A stretch of DNA of 45,741 nucleotides from Fomitopsis serialis (lineage: Eukaryota > Basidiomycota > Agaricomycetes > Polyporales > Fomitopsidaceae), in assembly GCF_022376445.1 (NCBI RefSeq), contig NW_025955281.1, forward strand, positions 1-45,741. Direction: 5' to 3'. Position 1 is the first letter of the stretch, and each line of letters starts with the position of its first letter. Below the pieces are notes generated by a model. It searched no databases. It was not told where the DNA came from and was given only the letters and a program-made list of their open reading frames with translations. Below, in pieces: positions 34,587-44,341 of this stretch. A program made the position numbers and the translations under genes.

Positions 34587-34753
34587 TATTCCTGTCGTGT
34601 GAGCCCGATCGCAGCTTTGAACGTCTGATTCGATGTTGATTCACCTACAGCCTCGTTTGAATATCCTGCACTGGCATCCTCAACGGTTATGATCAACACA
34701 GCAAATTGAGACATCACTAGTATTACATATCGAGAGACACACTACATCTTTGG
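34587..34753. other. Convergent intergenic gap
   Basis: Short space between the stop of HSP70 (plus) and the stop of TPR-CHAT (minus). CpG content drops to almost nothing from about 34735. Confidence 0.6.
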
Positions 34754-37700
34754 CTACAGTCCTACATGAATGAAAGGAACCCAGGCAAGTAGAGCAGCAT
34801 CATTGTCCATGGTCCCAATCTCCTCCCTAAGCCTATTCACAGCCATATGGAGAGCCAATGCAGACATGGTACCTTGAGGTCTCTGATCCTTGCACAGGTA
34901 AGAATACACCCCATTTGTGACGACTGGGGCATCCTCATCCCTGATTGACCACATGGTAGCAATGACAGATTTGAATCCAGCAAACAGCATGCCAGCTGCT
35001 AGATGAACTGCTTCCTCTGAGAGCTCAGGTGTACCAGTAGCTGTCTGACAAGCTGAGAGAAATGCAAGCTCAGCATGTGGTATGGACTTTGTGATAAGAG
35101 TTGACAGTTCTAGGAAGCCATCATGGAGACAGAAGGCACTTTTGATAGGTTCTTTCAAGTTCTGTGTCCCATGACATGCTAGATGAATCCAACTGCAAGT
35201 TGAAATATCATCAAGGACTGCCTCAATGGTAGCTCTGGATCCACTCAGGTAGGTGCTTAGAGCATGATCATGATCATACTTGTTCATATGTCTCATGACA
35301 ACAGACTGCTCCTCATTTGCAAAATACAAGGGTGCTTGACCTGGAGTCTCAGGCTGGGTTATCATCAGCAGCCCTTGGAATTCTGAAGCTGCTGCATGAA
35401 GTGAGTTTGCCAATGATGTCAAGGTAGGAGTGTATGATGACACCATATAACTTGAGACCTGGTCATCAAGCCTGAGGCTGGACTCATATACCCCTGCTGC
35501 ATGAATGGGGAGCATAGCAAGTGGTCCAGTAACACACCACCAACAATGGGGTTTCTGTTCATCAGGAAGACACTATATAGGTATATTCAGTGATACATTC
35601 ACAATAACCAATGAGCAGCATTTGAGCTTACCTGAAGGCCTAAAGCCTGGATGATTGGCCATGCAACATGATGCCACAATTCAGCCAAAATTTCTCTGAG
35701 AGAATGCTCTGATTGAGCAGAAGCTGAGACAAATTTTGCTTGTCTAGTTTGCCTTGTTTCTCTCTGCTGAATATTACTCTGCAGTATTGTGGCATGTAAT
35801 GCATACTGGAAATCACTGGCCATCTTATTGCTGAATGCACTGAGAGGAACATGGAGAACACCCTGTTGACCACAAACAAGGACAAGAGCATCACATCTCA
35901 TTCTGTGCACATTGACCATAATGATAGGGCCATTCTTGCATGCAGGGTATATCTCTTCAAAGGACTTGGGCTTAAGGAAAGTGTGAAATCCTGGCTTTGC
36001 TTGGATGTCCCTCAACAAAGTTTCCCATCTTTGAGCAAGTTGATGATGATGAGCAGCAGCTTCATGGAGAAATATAGGGCTCTGTGCCACTCCTGCCTCT
36101 GGCTTAGACATGCTGGCTTTCTCCAGTGCTTGGGCCACAGATTTGAGCTCTTTGGCCAGCTCAGGGTACTGTTCATCAAGGTCCTGATATGATGCCCTGA
36201 GTTGCAGAAGCTGATTCCAGACTACAGATCTTCCTTGTTCTAGCCACTCAACAGCAATCTCAAGCTTATTCAATATGATGGCCATAGATGCTGCCTCATT
36301 CACAAAGTCACTGAGTGAGATGATCTGTGCATATTGCTCAGTCATGTTCAGGCCAAGCCATATGACCTGGGGAAGCAAGCTACATGCCCAGCTATAGGCA
36401 TCCAGACACTCATTCTGAAGAGAAGCATCTTGGTGTGCACAATGTGCCCACATCTTTGCAGCTGCAAACCTTGTTGTGATACTACCAGTGAAGGCTGTTG
36501 CAGCAGAATGATGGTAAACAATGGCAAAATGAAGATCATTCTTGTCTAAAGTGTGCTGATATTGGACAAAGAACATGTTGCCAAGATCATGATAACATTC
36601 AACCTTTCTGGCATGATGCTCAGGAGTCAAATGGACAGCATGGGTCAACAGCTCAATAGCCTTTTCAGCATGAAGGACATTTTTCTCATCCTGTTGATAG
36701 TGATAAAAGTATGCATTAGCCAGATTGCGCAGATATGCTGGCTTCATGGCATGTCCTTCAGGTACAAGATCTACTGCCTGTTGCATACTCATGATGCCTT
36801 CATCAAGATAAGACACAAGCCCAGTGTGTTGAGCATATTCAAAACATGCAGTACCATGGTTGTTCAGTTGGGCTGCCATGTTAGCCAAACCATCTGCTGA
36901 ATATGCAATAGCTCTCTGATAGCAAGAAATAGCCTCTTGCAAGTCTGTCACATCTTTAGCATGTTGGTAATGGCACTGGTATGCACCACCAAGATTTGAG
37001 AGGCTTATGGTCATCTGTGCTGAGCTATCATCTGTCTTCTCAACTGCTTCCTGATGATACTGGATTGCTTGCTCAATATCTGTAGCATTCTCCAATCTCT
37101 CATATCTAAGCAGGAATGAATTTCCAAGATTACTCAACAGTCCAGCAACATGCTTATGAGTTTTAGGTATAAGGCTCAAAGCAGTTTGCTTCAGCAGAAT
37201 TGCTCTGTCTATGTCCTTCACTTCCATTACATGCTCAAAACGATGTTCAAGAGCCACTCCTAGATTACTCAATGGAAACATGGCATTCATGCTCCCCTTC
37301 TCAGTGCACTGAACAGCTAGCTCAAGAACTTCCACAGCTCTTTCAATCTCAGCTAACTGTCCAGTCTGTTCAAATTGATCACTCAGAGCAGTTCCCAAAA
37401 CTTGCAGAAAATAGACATTTTTGGATGATCAATGGGCACCATGTGAATGACCTGTTCCATGATGGTGATGGCTTTCCCAATGTCTGCAAGCTGGTTTGTA
37501 TGCTGGAACTTTAGCCTGTATGCATTGCCAAGAACTGCAAGCTGCAGAGCCCTATCTGCATGTGAGTCTGCAGTGTACTCAATGGCTCTTTCTTGGGTTG
37601 CAATTGCATCCTCAATGGCTGGGAAGCTCAGAGTATGCTCATACTGATCCTCCAGCATTATAGCCAAAGTACTGAATAGAGCTGATTTCTCAATGAGATT

Positions 37701-38445
37701 CCCTGCTGGAGCAATCTGGACAGCCTCTCTCTTTAAAGCCAAAGCAGTGACCATGTCTGAAGTGCTGCTTTGCTGGACAGAGCGCAGCTGTATTGCACTG
37801 GCAAGATTGTTAAGGTGTTTCATCTTGTTATAGTCATCATTCACACACAACTCTACAGCCTTTTGCTTCAGGGAGACAGCTTGGTCAAGGTCAGAGAGAT
37901 TCTGACTATGTGTGAACAGGGACTGATAAGCTGCCCCTAGATTGCCTAGCTGTATATGCTTTTCAGGATGACCATCAGGGGTAAGGTTTGTTATGTGCCA
38001 CAAAACCTTAATCCCCTTTCTAATGTCTGAGACATCCCCATAGTTGTCAAAGCATTGCTGGTATGCATTACCCAGGTTATTTAGGAAGCCAGACTTCTTA
38101 TAGTATTCATCTGGAGCAATGTCCACTGCAGCCTGCAGTGAAGATATGGCCTTGTCAATGTCAGATCTCTTGTGAGACCTCATGAACAAGGTGAGATAGG
38201 AATTGCCAATGGTAGCCATCCTATCAGCTCTCTGGGGATCACCCTCAGGAGTCAAGGCCATGGCAGCTTCAACAGTAGAGATGGCCTGCTCCAGATCCTC
38301 CATCTGGGAGGAAACTCCATAATGAGACAAATAGGCATTGGCCAGGTTGTTCAGCAGCATGGGCTTATTGGTATGGCCATCTACAATGAGTGCCACAGCC
38401 TGTTCATAGGTCTGAATGGCCTCCTCAATAACTGACAAAGACCTC
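34735..38445. other. CpG-depleted island covering the TPR-CHAT gene
   Basis: Reading line by line I found only about five CpG dinucleotides in 3.7 kb (34921, about 36728, about 37242, about 37783, about 38445). At least a dozen lie in the next 120 bases upstream (38461-38580). The edge falls inside one exon, so the change is not a gene boundary. Confidence 0.85.
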
Positions 38446-38978
38446 GTGGTCATGAACTCAAGCCTCAAGGCCACAGCAACATTGTTCAGCAAGTTCGCCT
38501 TCGTCTGAGGGCTCCCTGCAAGCTCGACGGCCATTCGCAAGGCAGCAACGCTCTTACGTAGAAACGTAAGGTCTCTCGTCTGGTTGTACGAATCCTGGAG
38601 CTTCAAGCCCAGGTCATTTGCGAGTTGCAGGTTGTCTATCGCAAACATCGTGATATTAGTAGGACAAGCGGTGACATGGAGGGAGTGACGACACGGATGC
38701 GGATAGTGCGGATGAAGCGACGACACGGATGAGGTGTCTGAACTCTGGTGAGTACTTACGACCACAAGCTCCCGGGAGCAGCCTTGAGAAAAGTATCATC
38801 GATCGATCATTACTCGTCGACGCGACATCTCATCCATCGTGACTCACCTCTTGAACTCGTCTATATCGAGAGCGGGATCCAGCATCCTCGCAGGCACCGC
38901 GGACGGCGGTCCAGAGGGTCCGCCGGCGGAGACAAGTGCACGATCGTCATGAGCGATCGTACTGTGGCAAGAGCCCAT
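34754..38978 (-). CDS. TPR-CHAT protein (caspase-like), with one single-base frame break
   Basis: The exons on the minus strand are 38978-38848, 38782-38760 (23 bases), 38635-35632 and 35572-34754. The introns are 65, 124 and 59 bases. The first two joins and the last close in phase. The start reads MGSCHSTIAHDD, with Gly2 and Cys4 placed as in N-myristoylated, palmitoylated proteins. About 20 degenerate tetratricopeptide-like repeats follow (LNNLGNAY..., about 36-48 residues each), then a C-terminal CHAT domain with GPIIMVNVHRMRCDALVL, WWCVTGPLAMLPIHAAG, the catalytic His in LACHG (35171-35173) and the catalytic Cys in LSACQT (35048-35050). CHAT proteases belong to the caspase-like clan. The repeat frame shifts by one base at about 37405 with no splice explanation; repaired length would be about 1325 residues. 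Nearly the whole gene lacks CpG. Function is inferred as a membrane-tethered regulated protease. Confidence 0.85.
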
Positions 38979-39618
38979 GTTGCGGAGACGATACTGGGGA
39001 AGCGGGGGAGTGCAACAGTAAGTGGGTGAGGACGACAGCGATGCGGAAAGCGGGTCGAACGATGCGTACCCGGTCTTATGTTGCGGGGACGTGCGTCTAT
39101 CCGGCTGATGGATCGTCGGAAGCTGGACCACACGCGCGTCTGCACCGCAGAGGGCTGTGTACGACGTCTTATCAGATGCCACAGACAAGGTAGATGCGTG
39201 CAACGCACTTGACTGGAATTAGATACGACACCCCGATCTTGTACTTCAGGTTAGGCTAACAAGGGCGTAAATTCGACAGGAGCGAGGCCTACAAGAGCTG
39301 TGATAAGCATTGCCAGACAGCAGAGAAGTTCGTACGCCAACACTACGTATCAGCCGAGGCAGAACACATCACTGCAAGATAGTCTCAGCACGAGCACATG
39401 ACAGTATGTATCATCACGGTATCTTGATAGGTTCCGAAGCGGGTACGCACAAGGACGAGGCAAGAATATGTATTGAGTCAGTCCCACACAGCCGATTGAA
39501 GAGACTGACAATCGGATCGATATTTCAGACCTCGTAAAACCTGTCCCGGATGCAACGCGTAAGCTCGAGAGAGATAAGGGTTATATCTCCAGAAGTACTC
39601 ACGATGAATGCGCGACTC
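38979..39618. other. 5' flank of TPR-CHAT and 3' flank of cerato-platanin
   Basis: Normal CpG content. No additional gene recognised. Confidence 0.45.
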
Positions 39619-40018
39619 CTAGCAGTTGTACGGACCCTGGACAATACGCGCATTGACGCGCGGATGAATCGTGACATTGGTCGTCAGCGCGTTAATCGCC
39701 TCCTCCGAGAGCACCAACTCCGAACCCTCCGCCGAGTTGATGAGTTTCACGCCCGTTGCCCGCGTATTCGAGGACGACGCATTGACCGCAATACGCGGGG
39801 TTCGCAGTAATGTTCGAGAAACCACCGATAGACGGGAAGGTCGGGATGGAGCCGTAGTTCGCGTAGCCCTCGGAGTTGAGCTGGGCGCTGCACAACACGG
39901 AGTCGGTGGGAGTGCTAGCCACGTCGTGTGACGAGTCGTAGGACACGGAGTAAAGTGTCTGGGCTGATACGTGAGGTGCCAGGATAGCGGCGACCACTGT
40001 CGCAATCTGGAGCTGCAT
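39619..40018 (-). CDS. Cerato-platanin-like secreted protein, one-base frame break
   Basis: The start at 40018 gives a signal peptide (MQLQIATVVAAILAPHVSA, cleavage after the last A). The mature part reads VSYDSSHDVASTPTDSVLCS, GYANYGSIPTFPSIGG and NPAYCGQCVVLEYAG, which is the cerato-platanin layout (YD start, first Cys, GSLP/FP.IGG block, CG.C pair). In the next frame it continues VKLINSAEGSELVLSEEAINALTTN and ends GPYNC, supplying the fourth cysteine. The two parts join if one base is dropped near 39755 (minus-strand ggcaacggg), so the reading frame is broken by one base or the assembly has an error there. Expected length is about 130 residues. Cerato-platanins are small secreted expansin-like proteins that bind chitin oligomers and act at the fungal surface or as elicitors. 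No intron is needed. Confidence 0.8.
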
Positions 40019-40751
40019 GATTGCCTTGAGCTTTGCGTGACGGTGCTGAGATGCGAGGAGTGATGCAGACAGTACCTTCGCGCCGCCGCCTTATATACAC
40101 AGACTGGACACGGGGATCGTCGCCATAACACAGAAATTGCGGGTAGACATGCTATAGGTTTGCAATTGAAAAAGGAGACTCGCCGAAGAGATAATTCCGC
40201 TGTGCAGGTTCGCGCTGGTTCGCGCGCACCGACGGAAATTATTTGCCTCCGAGAATACACGAGAGTTGATAGCAAGTGTCAGTGCAAATGTTTGCACGAA
40301 GGGACTGCCAAAGACCGAAGGACAAGTGCGTTCCGAGGAGATATCAAGCTCAAGACGCAGACCCAGTGGCTCTATCCAGGGCTGGGGGGCCTAAGATTCA
40401 CTGTGCGGGACGTTGTATCGAACACTGTAGCGTGTTGACTCACCAATCCAGCGCACAAACCGCCTGCTGATGGCTAGATCTCGACTCTTCGTCTGTCGGA
40501 TTCGAGTAAGTTTTTTGTGACTTTGATGGAAGCTCTGAAGAGTCAACGGAGCCGCGTCTCAGCTAGGTTCGACACCGTCGCAGCTGCGTTTGCCAACCTT
40601 GAACCGAATCCCGATGCGCTGAAGCACCATGTATATCACGTGGCAAGATCTGTAGATTTCTGCTCTCAGCCACTTGTGCGCTCCCTGCTTGAGCAACCGG
40701 AAACTACCTCGCCGCCCCTACTCTTTCTGCTTCGAGTTAACCATCTTCGAC
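40019..40751. promoter_or_regulatory. Divergent promoter region between cerato-platanin and NOC2
   Basis: On the minus strand a tatataa box lies at about 40091-40097, some 75 bases upstream of the cerato-platanin ATG. No clear TATA box is seen for NOC2, as is common for ribosome-biogenesis genes. An open frame at 40517-40795 overlaps the NOC2 start in another frame and has no recognisable motif. Confidence 0.55.
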
Positions 40752-43402
40752 ATGGGAAAAAAGGCTGCGAAAGCAACGCGAAAATTTGCGGCTAGCGGAC
40801 AGCTCAAGAAGACGATTCAGACGAGGCGCAAGCAGCGAGACATCAGAAAGAAAGCGGAAAAACGGAAAGCAGGCAAGGGCAGGGGCAAGGAGCTGCCGCA
40901 GGATAAGCCTGAGGACGACGTTTCAGACGATGAGGGCCAAACTCAGTAAGTACATCGCCGCTTAGCAGCACCTATTCCTCATGGACACAGATCAAAGGGA
41001 ATGTCTGTCGACGACTTCCTTGGCGGTGGCTTCATGGAGGGTGAAGAGGACGAACAGGTGCGGGTCATACGGTTGCTTCTATCGCCGTCTTGTTTATGCT
41101 ACGCTAGGAGGATGCTCCAATGTCCGACGTCAGCGAAGGCGAGAGCGACGACGAGGACATCGGGGATAACGAGTCGTTCGCATCTGTGGACGACCTCGAT
41201 GGTGAGTTCAGGTAGCTCTCGTGATGGAATGGTTACTGAGGTTGCGTTAAGGCGAAGGGCGGACACATATGCTTGAGCTCTCGACGCTAGCAGAGAAGGA
41301 CCCGGAGTTCTTCAAGTACCTCCAAGAAAATGATCGCGAGCTGCTGCAGTTTGACCCTGACGGCGCCGAAAACGATGTAGAGTTCGAAGAAGACGTAGAC
41401 GAGGAGCTGCCGCCGGAGGCAAAGGCACCCGTTCTGACGAAGGAGATATTGCGGAGGTGGCAAAAAGCTCTCCTGGAGGTGCGTCTGTCTGTGCAGTGAG
41501 AACGCCAATAATCCAACTGTTCGAACAGCAACGATCATTACGAGCCCTAAGGCGACTGCTTATTGCATTCCGTTCCGCGGCGCACATGAACGAGGAAGAT
41601 CAGGATCTCGCGTGGACCATCGACAGTCCCTCAAGTAAGAGCGTTTTGATCTCCACGGCACCTGTGATCTGACACCTTTGCTAGTATACAACAAGCTCGT
41701 GGTCACGACGTTGAGGTATACGCCCATTATCTTGGATCACCATTGCCCGTGTAAGGCTACTCTCAACGGCAAGCTGTCCGTGCTTCACTGATTCTCGTCC
41801 GACACGGTGTACTCATTCTGCGTGCAGGAAGGGCCCTACGCAGACACCGAAATGGAAGACACTCCAGAAGCTCATCCTGTCGTACTTCTACAATGCCGTA
41901 CACCTCATATCACAACTCAGTGATACGGAGATGTTACGCATGGCTGTCTCGGAGAGCTCCAAGCTCTTGCCGTACGTCATGGGCAGTCGCAAAGCCGTCA
42001 AAGTTTACCTCAAGGTGAGTCCACGTCCCGTCATAGCCTTCTACATCGTACCGAAAACCACACTGGACAGGCGTGCCTCGACCTGTGGTCTAGCGCGGAA
42101 GACAGTGTCCGGATAGCAGCATTCTTGGCTATTCGCAAATTGGCATCCGCAACCGATGCGTCTATCATGGATTTGGTGCTCAAGGCAAGTCGTTTTTGTC
42201 TACCACCGTGACATGCGAGCTCAAGTTGCATGCAGAACACGTACCTCACCCTGGTGCGCTCGTGCAAGTCGACTAGCGTGCATACGCTGCCGTCGATCAA
42301 CCTGATGAAGAACTCTGCATCGGAGTTGTACTGCATGGACCATGCAGCGGCGTATCAGCACGCCTTCGGATACATCCGGCAACTTGCTATTCATCTGCGT
42401 AACAGCATGAAAGTCAAGAGCAAGGTACGTCGGCTCGTACGCTCAACAATTGGTTGATATATTAACCGCGCGTACAGGAAGCGTACAAGCAAGTGTATAA
42501 CTGGCAATATGTGCACTGCGTGGACTTCTGGGCACTTGTTCTGGCTCGGGCGTGCGACACGCAAGCTCAAACAGAGCGGAATGGCAAGGAAAGCGAGCTA
42601 AAGGCTCTCATCTACCCTTTCGTCCAAGTATCGCTAGGTGCCATGAAGTCAGTCGTATCCCAGTAGCCCGCATGTTCATGGCTAACCTCACGTCCATAGA
42701 CTGATCCGCAACTCGCGTTCATTCCCATTCCACTTCCACATCATACGCTCGATTCTGCACCTGACCGAGCACACCCGCACGTATGTGCCCCTCGTGCCGT
42801 CCCTCCTTCCGATCCTTACATCAACCATGAGCTCGTCGTCGAAGCCGAAGGCCTCGACACTCCGGCACTTCGACTTCGACACGAACATCCGGGCCCCCCA
42901 ACAATATCTCAAGACCCGCGTGTACAACGAAGGTCTCGCGGAGGAGGCGAGCTATCTCCTGGCAGAATACCTAGCCAGCGGGCCCGTCCACGCGAGCATC
43001 GCGTTCCCGGAGACGGTTGTGCCGCTTGTGATGATGCTCAGAAAAGCGATCAAGGGTGCGAAGGCGTCCCCGTGGAAGGCGAAGGAGGCCGGGGTAGCCA
43101 AGGTCCTGGTCGAGCGCATTGAGGAGAGTTCAAAGTGGGCGGAACAGAAGCGCAAGGGCGTGGCCTTTACTCCGAGCCGTATGACGGAGGTGGAGGCATG
43201 GGAGAACAGCGTCAAAGTGGACGAGTCGCCGCTGGGTAGATACGTGAAGGTACAGAGGAAGGCACGGGAGAAGCGCCGGAAGCTGGTAGAGAAGGTGCGT
43301 TTCATCGACATGCACCGCCCTCTCGTGTTTCTGTCAGGAGAAGTGACTGACGATGTGTGAACGCAGGCAAGAGAAGGAGCGGACGAGATCCTGGAAGATT
43401 GA
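40752..43402 (+). CDS. NOC2: Nucleolar complex protein 2 (ribosome biogenesis), twelve exons
   Basis: The exons are 40752-40945, 40991-41057, 41108-41201, 41252-41478, 41529-41634, 41685-41775, 41828-42014, 42071-42184, 42236-42424, 42478-42647, 42700-43294 and 43367-43402. The introns are 45-72 bases and all phases close to 689 residues, close to the usual Noc2 length. The N-terminus is highly basic (MGKKAAKATRKFAASGQLKK), followed by acidic runs and DPEFFKYLQENDRELLQFD. The conserved Noc2 core includes LRALRRLLIAFRSAAHMN, LVVTTLRYTPIILDHH, KWKTLQKLILSYFYNAVHL, LIRNSRSFPFHFHIIRSIL and TYVPLVPSLLPIL. Noc2 pairs with Noc1 and then Noc3 to carry pre-60S particles from nucleolus to nucleoplasm. 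Intron 8 (42185-42235) uses a GC donor (AAG|gcaagt). The gene looks intact and essential. Confidence 0.95.
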
Positions 43403-43959
43403 GTTATGGGAAGATCCTTACGCGATTTGTACTGAGACCACCGACGATCTGTGAAAACCTCGGATGACCGCGGCATTGACGGCGGCCATATGTGCGCTGG
43501 CCTTGCTACTGGTGAACAGACAGTGTGCGTCAGTGGGATCCAGGAAATAGAACTGGCGATAGCTGGCCTCACACGACACCTTCGAGAAGTGAATCGCTTA
43601 CCAGCCGCTGGGAATATTACGATCCATGCACACTTGTCATTACAGCTTTGCGTCTAAAGACGGCTCTTGGAGGTGTCAGCAACTAAATTCAGAAACCTCC
43701 GCGAACCACGTCCGAATCTCCGAGACAACGATAATCATAGTCTAGGGTGGCCGAGCTTGTGCGTCGCATCTACACCCTGTGCTAGACCGCAGGTCGGTGT
43801 TCGCGGCGCGGGAGATCAAACGGCATTGCGATTGACATTGCCACGCATCCTGTTTCTACGCAGATGTCATGTGAAGCGGCAAGTCGCGTCTGGTCAAAGC
43901 AGCGAGGAGTCTGATATTAGCGGAGAGCTCGGACGTTTCGGTTGTTGACCGACCTCTCA
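43403..43959. other. Convergent intergenic stretch
   Basis: The 3' flanks of NOC2 and the following minus-strand gene. No gene or tRNA recognised. A ggtggccgagc motif near 43745 resembles a tRNA D-arm, but no matching T-arm follows. Confidence 0.45.
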
Positions 43960-44341
43960 TTACCATATCCCGAAGAATCTCTTCCACCAAGGCCTGCCGA
44001 TACCTTTCGCGCTTTTCTCGTAGCCTTCGACCAACCGTGTGTAATACTGCGGCGTAGAAGCCGGCTTCAGGATTCTATCTGACAACGGATACTGCGAGGA
44101 AACGGCGATTTCAAATGTGCACGATGGCGACGTGGTGACTCGACTGAAGCTCAACCTACCTTGCGGAGGAAGTGGTCATCTTGGAGCGCACGGGCGGCCG
44201 TAACAGCCTGCGCGGTGAGATTTGGATGGTTCGCCAGAGACTCCAGGAGATTCCTGAGCTGCAGATTCGGGCGAAAGGGTCAGCTGGCCATTTTGCGGCG
44301 ACGCGTTGCAGCTGCTGTCTGGCCTGGCTGAGTGTGGCCAT
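43960..44341 (-). CDS. Small conserved protein, probably mitochondrial, one-base frame break
   Basis: Exon 1 (44341-44160) and exon 2 (44091-43960) flank a 68-base intron starting gtaggt and ending cgcag. The protein reads MATLSQARQQLQRVAAKWPADPF, then in the next frame PNLQLRNLLESLANHPNLT and ALQDDHFLRK, and after the intron YPLSDRILKPASTPQYYTRL and GIGRPWWKRFFGIW. One base is missing near 44270 (minus-strand tttcgcccgaat), so the frame is broken there or a C was lost from the assembly. The expected length is about 104 residues. The Arg-rich, acid-poor start and small size suggest a mitochondrial protein, perhaps an assembly factor. I recognise the texture as conserved in basidiomycetes but cannot name it with certainty. 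Confidence 0.65.

Noticed and set aside
37383..37440. Possible intron to explain the CHAT frame change
   Set aside because: The only GT...AG pair would be about 39 bases and would remove part of a repeat that is complete if one base is restored.
34754..38978. Idea that TPR-CHAT and HSP70 form a functional module
   Set aside because: They are convergent, differ in CpG composition and share no visible promoter. Adjacency alone is not evidence in a fungal genome.
43737..43800. tRNA-like motif ggtggccgagc
   Set aside because: No matching acceptor stem or GGTTCGAATCC-type T-arm follows at the right distance.
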